From: Liolophura sinensis
Lineage: Eukaryota; Mollusca; Polyplacophora; Chitonida; Chitonidae
Assembly: GCF_032854445.1 (NCBI RefSeq)
Contig: NC_088295.1
Location: 6,016,501-6,080,500 of the forward strand
Direction: 5' to 3'
Length of the DNA: 64,000 nt
The notes beneath the pieces are model-generated. The model was not told the origin of the DNA, made no database searches, and was given only the letters and a program-made list of their open reading frames with translations. Shown in pieces: positions 60,247 to 64,000 of the stretch. Position 1 is the stretch's first letter. The number at the start of each line of letters is the position of its first letter. A program made the position numbers and the translations under genes.

Positions 60247-61489
60247 GGAATCTCCGTCACCACTTAGGGGGCATTGTTTTGTAAATTCTGTATAACAAGG
60301 ACTGCTGTTCTACAGAAAGCTAAAATGTTCAGAAATAGCGAATATTGATGGACATTCCCAATTTATAGACAATGTGTGTACCACTGGAAAGAAGTGCACG
60401 TCAGATGTTATCCACGGTCACGGCGGCTGCCGCTGGGAAATAAGTTTAAATGTGTGTATGCACTTTTATAATGCTGGGTGATAAACATTAGTAGATTAGT
60501 ATCGTTATTACTTCTGCCCACGTCAGTTCTCAAAGATGAAGGTGTTAAAAAGTAGAAATTGTGTTCACAAGTCTATTAATGAAATAGGTTACGTGATAGT
60601 TGTAGTTTGCAACATGTCTGCGTTAATGGCTTCATTTTGTTATAATAGAGTCAGTTGTGATAAAGGAGAAGAACATGACACTATAGGCTGAAAAGAGCAC
60701 ATATTTTTCCTATCTGGTGGTGCCTGCTGCATAATTTTGCGATATTTCCTCGCCATATACGTAAACCCTGAAAACGGCAAAGCTGGCATAAATCACTGAA
60801 TCCATCGCGTCCTCCATCTTTAACACCCTATAATTTATGCAGGGGGTGTGTTGCCTCTCAGCCAGTGAGAGTCGTTAAAACTTCCGGCTTGTTAGTGTAA
60901 ACTCGGAACCTACGTCCAACATTCCGGTTTCCCGATCGTTAAGCGGAAAACAAACTGTACTGTTCGCTACCTTATGGGAAGAAGAGTTCTACCGGAAATG
61001 TACGAACTTCATTTCGGCGGTTTCCGACGGCAATTATCCTCCTAACACAGAAGACATCAGGACTGACAAAATGGAGTCGCGCACGGCGGATGTTGGCGCT
61101 GACTTTATAACTTATCAACTTGAGGTACATATTAGAAATTTTTTATGGTGGCACCTGCGAGGAAATACATACTCTTTTCAATGTTATTTGATTGATATTT
61201 AAATTTTCCTCTCCTTTATAGAATTCAAATATCATGACGTGAAAGTAAAAGTGTAAAGTAAACAAGTGAACAATGTGATTAACTGGTTTGAAATGCAGAC
61301 AGTAAATATTATTTCCATTAGACGTCGGACACATACATAATGCATCTGCCAGGATAAAGGTGCACTAGAATTATAATGATTGAGTAGGTAGTGAAAATTG
61401 GTCACTCATGCAAGATGAACAAGAATAAAACCTTTGTATATCATTTCACTAAGCTGCACAGTGCTTTATTAATGATACTTTCACTGACG
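60247..61489. other. Intergenic region between the two convergent receptors
   Basis: 3' UTR sequence of both receptors is expected here. A CG-rich stretch at about 60,880-61,100 with an ATG-bearing candidate exon is listed separately. Confidence 0.5.
61071..61121 (+). CDS. Candidate short first exon of an unidentified gene
   Basis: ATG in good context (GACAAAATGG) opens MESRTADVGADFITYQLE, followed in phase 0 by GTACAT, a poor but possible donor. The preceding 200 bases are rich in CG compared with the surroundings, as at a promoter. No second exon is found, and the direction would place it antisense to iGluR-B. I do not recognise it; it may be chance. Confidence 0.18.
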
Positions 61490-61800
61490 CCAGTTGGAAG
61501 GTAGAGATATTGATGCCAACTGTAACGTAGAGACACTGACACCAATTGTAAGGTAGAGATACTGACGCCAGTTGTAATGTAGAGACACTGAAGCAAATTG
61601 TACTGTAGCGACACTGACGTTAGTTGTGAGGCAGAAACATTGATGCCAATTGTAGGATAGAGACAATGACACCAATTGTAAGGTAGAGATATTGATGCCA
61701 ATTGAAAGGTAGAGACACTGACACCAATTGTAAGGTAGAGACACTGGCGCCAATGGTAAGGTAGAGACACTGACGCCAGTTGGTATGGAGAAATACTCCC
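61490..61800. repeat. 26 bp tandem array downstream of iGluR-B
   Basis: About 12 copies of a 26 bp unit, AGGTAGAGACACTGACACCA plus ATTGTA, with variants GATATTG and CGCCAGTTG. The pitch (for example 61,682 to 61,708) is regular. It starts 30 bases past the iGluR-B stop codon, so it probably lies in that gene's 3' UTR. Confidence 0.92.
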
Positions 61801-61830
61801 AGCATTAAGGGTTTGAGTTAGATACAAGCT

Positions 61831-64000
61831 CTAACTGTGGCTGCAAATCCGTTTTAGAACGCCTTCCCACAATGCGCGAAAGAGAAAGATCAAAATGGCT
61901 CCACCGGCTACGATAATATAAATGATGAAGACACCTCCCAGTTTATTGAGTGCCAGCATTTGTCTTGAACCGGAACGGGTTGGACATTTCACCTGATCAT
62001 GCGTCCACTTCTTCCACCATACATCAACCAGACCGGCCTCCACAATCTTCATTATGCTTTAAGACAAGAAAAATAATTGCCAAAGTTAATTGCCAACGAG
62101 TATATCTGCGTTAATTGCTCAGAACAACAAATATTTTGTCGTTTATCATCATAAAAATATATTCATTCATCTATTCTTAAACTGTTGTCAATATCTCACA
62201 CTCAGAGCTGCAATAATTTATGTCATTTATCACAACCAAAACATGGACCATATCAAACCTACTTGAAGTTGATTGCGTCCAGATACGGGGCCCCCTTAGG
62301 CAAAATAAATGCATAGGAGCCTTTGTTGAATCTCTCTTCTGCAACAACGAAACGCCCACATGATCCAGACGCTGTCCATTCTAAACCCAGGGAGTCCGAG
62401 ATGAAAGCATAAGGGCCTGTTCGTACCAACTCTAGGGCGTCCTTCTCAAGTTCCACCAACGGTGTTCCTTGGAATTTCTCCCACACTTGTTGGTAAGTTG
62501 AGATCTTGGAATCCTAAAACAAAAACGAAAAGTGACTCAATAGCCTGTTATTTGGATACCCTTATGTTGTACCCCCAAAACTCATGTGGCGCATCCAAAG
62601 GCCTCTTTTTCAGTAGAATTACTAGAAACGAAGGTCGTGCTACTTCTTATTGGCGTCGACAGAAGGCATATTTCGTTGTATTGCACAGTATTACTGGGTT
62701 TGGAAGGAGATAAGGCGGTAAGGCGGGGATTTGACCCATTGCTTATCAATTAAATTGATCGAAGAAAATGCTAAAAATTAAAAGAAACCATAACGTATGA
62801 GTAAATATCTGTTTGTAATAAAGTGTCAGTCTTAATTCCGTTTGAGATCTTACAACCAACTAAAAATTGCCCAGTGCTGGTTCCGATCAGCTTGATGCAG
62901 TTGGAAGTCTTAACTTACAGATGAATAAAGTTGTGCTCTAGTCATACCACATGATTTGTTTTTAATACTAAAAACAGATCTTTTTTAGGAGGACGCCTCG
63001 CTAAAACACTTTTTCATGATTTGGAAGACATCTCGTTTGCCATTATACAGACTAAACAAATGCCAGTGCTTAAGTCCGTTCAAAGAGTTGGTGTGGACAG
63101 CGAGATCAATTGTTTTTTGAACAGGATAGATCGTGAACTCCAATTACCGCGTCCATTACAAATTTACATCATAAAATGCTAGGGCAAAACTTCACGTGTG
63201 AATTCAGAAATGCTATTACCCTAAAGAGGCTGTAAGTATTACTCCCGGTAGTCAATAAGACCTTGATCTCTGACTGGGCGACAAGATCAGAGAGACTACC
63301 TATGTGGGGTGGCGTTGACGTGACAGTGAGGAAGGCAGCTAGCACGGCCGTGTACATAGAGACCACGAGAGTGGAGAAAACCCACCAGACACCCATGATG
63401 CAGCGGCCTGATACAGAGGCTGGGTGGTAGATTGGACCTGTAGTACATAGATCAGAGGGTTGCGTATCAAAACTCAAGGAAAGGGGACGTAGAAAATGAT
63501 TCACATGTTCTTGCAAAGCTCACGTATTACAAGGACAGGGGTTTACCGATAGAGACTTTCCATCATTTCAACTGACTGATTTTTCATTGATCGTGTATCC
63601 ACCATATTTTCGCACCGTAAATATTTGCAATGGTTATTAAGCACACTTTTTACGCGACAATAAAAGTGGGATTTGATGCCATTCGGAAATTTCCCAGTGG
63701 GATTTAATAATAGCTGCATCAATAGGAGTAAATATACGGTTTCACATAAAAGCACGTAAGATTTTAAGCTTCACCTACCTTGGTCAACCAGAGAACTATA
63801 GACAGACCAGATGTTCTGCCATATGCTCTCTTCATACACAGACAGGATGGGGTTGTTTCTTCCTGCCTGGGAAGGGGAGCACCGATTGATTAATGCACAC
63901 GAAAATCCTACAACAACGACGGCCGCTGCTATCGACGACCATATCTCTATTGGCAACGGTTTGAAGACCTGGTACAAGTTATCGGACTCTGCGTTAATTT
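61831..64000 (-). CDS. iGluR-B: ionotropic glutamate receptor, 3' part (4 exons visible, 5' end outside window)
   Basis: Exons in order: beyond 64000 to 63779 (TM1 and pore), 63437-63220 (TM3, start of S2), 62513-62263 (S2), 62056-61831 (end of S2, TM4, stop). All junctions are GT-AG with phases 1, 0 and 2, and no stop interrupts. It reads LYQVFKPLPIEIWSSIAAAV and WQNIWSVYSSLVDQG (pore), GPIYHPASVSGRCIMGVWWV, SMYTAVLAAFLTV (gate), TYQQVWEKF, LVRTGPYAFISDSLGLEW, GSYAFILPKGAPYLDAINFN, IVEAGLVDVWWKKWT, LGGVFIIYIIVAGGAILIFL (TM4) and a short tail. Exon lengths 218 and 251 equal those of iGluR-A, so the two are paralogues, now convergent. The product would be a postsynaptic-type ligand-gated cation channel subunit or a chemosensory relative; subclass is unresolved. 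The gate motif departs from SYTANLAAF at two positions. Confidence 0.92.
62514..63219. other. Intron of iGluR-B, nothing else seen
   Basis: Unique intronic sequence without a recognisable repeat or gene. Confidence 0.55.

Overview
This is eukaryotic DNA: the genes are split by GT-AG introns, coding density is low, and there are SINEs, LINE relics and very many minisatellites. The encoded proteins (FBXL16-like, TMEM11, DHRS7B, two ionotropic glutamate receptors) are metazoan. The SINE types and general texture suggest a marine lophotrochozoan, most likely a mollusc or brachiopod. That placement is inference; I have no species-level evidence.

Layout. 1-15 kb has no recognisable gene. It holds a LINE relic, SINE fragments and five tandem arrays (unit lengths about 78/39, 50, 41, 30-31 and 19 bp). 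At 15.4-16.5 kb on the minus strand lies the large 5' coding exon of an FBXL16-like F-box/LRR protein; its 3' exon is not visible in the window. 17-27 kb holds a decayed reverse transcriptase, a tRNA-headed SINE, a dispersed duplication (20.2 and 24.8 kb) and TA microsatellites. TMEM11 (plus, 27.2-28.3 kb, two exons) and DHRS7B (minus, 31.7-34.9 kb, six exons) face each other tail to tail, an arrangement I recall for their human orthologues. The first is a mitochondrial membrane-shaping protein and the second an ether-lipid/peroxisomal reductase.

From 37.8 to 60.2 kb on the plus strand lies a complete-looking but broken ionotropic glutamate receptor (iGluR-A). It has a signal peptide, ATD exons, S1, pore/TM, S2 and TM4, with two in-frame TGA codons, three further reading-frame breaks and a SINE against its last exon. 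Its body is inflated by large arrays. Several are built from its own exon or splice-junction sequence: 54/78 bp units carrying an intron 3' end and acceptor, a 93 bp unit inside an exon, and 35 bp units carrying a splice donor. A 113 bp array is built from the body of a SINE. A second receptor (iGluR-B), open in every exon seen, lies tail to tail on the minus strand from 61.8 kb to beyond the window end. It shares exon lengths and phases with iGluR-A and serves as an internal reference for reading its breaks.

Most long open frames over the arrays (for example 447-561 codons at 39-42 kb on both strands) are by-products of unit lengths divisible by three and are not annotated as proteins.
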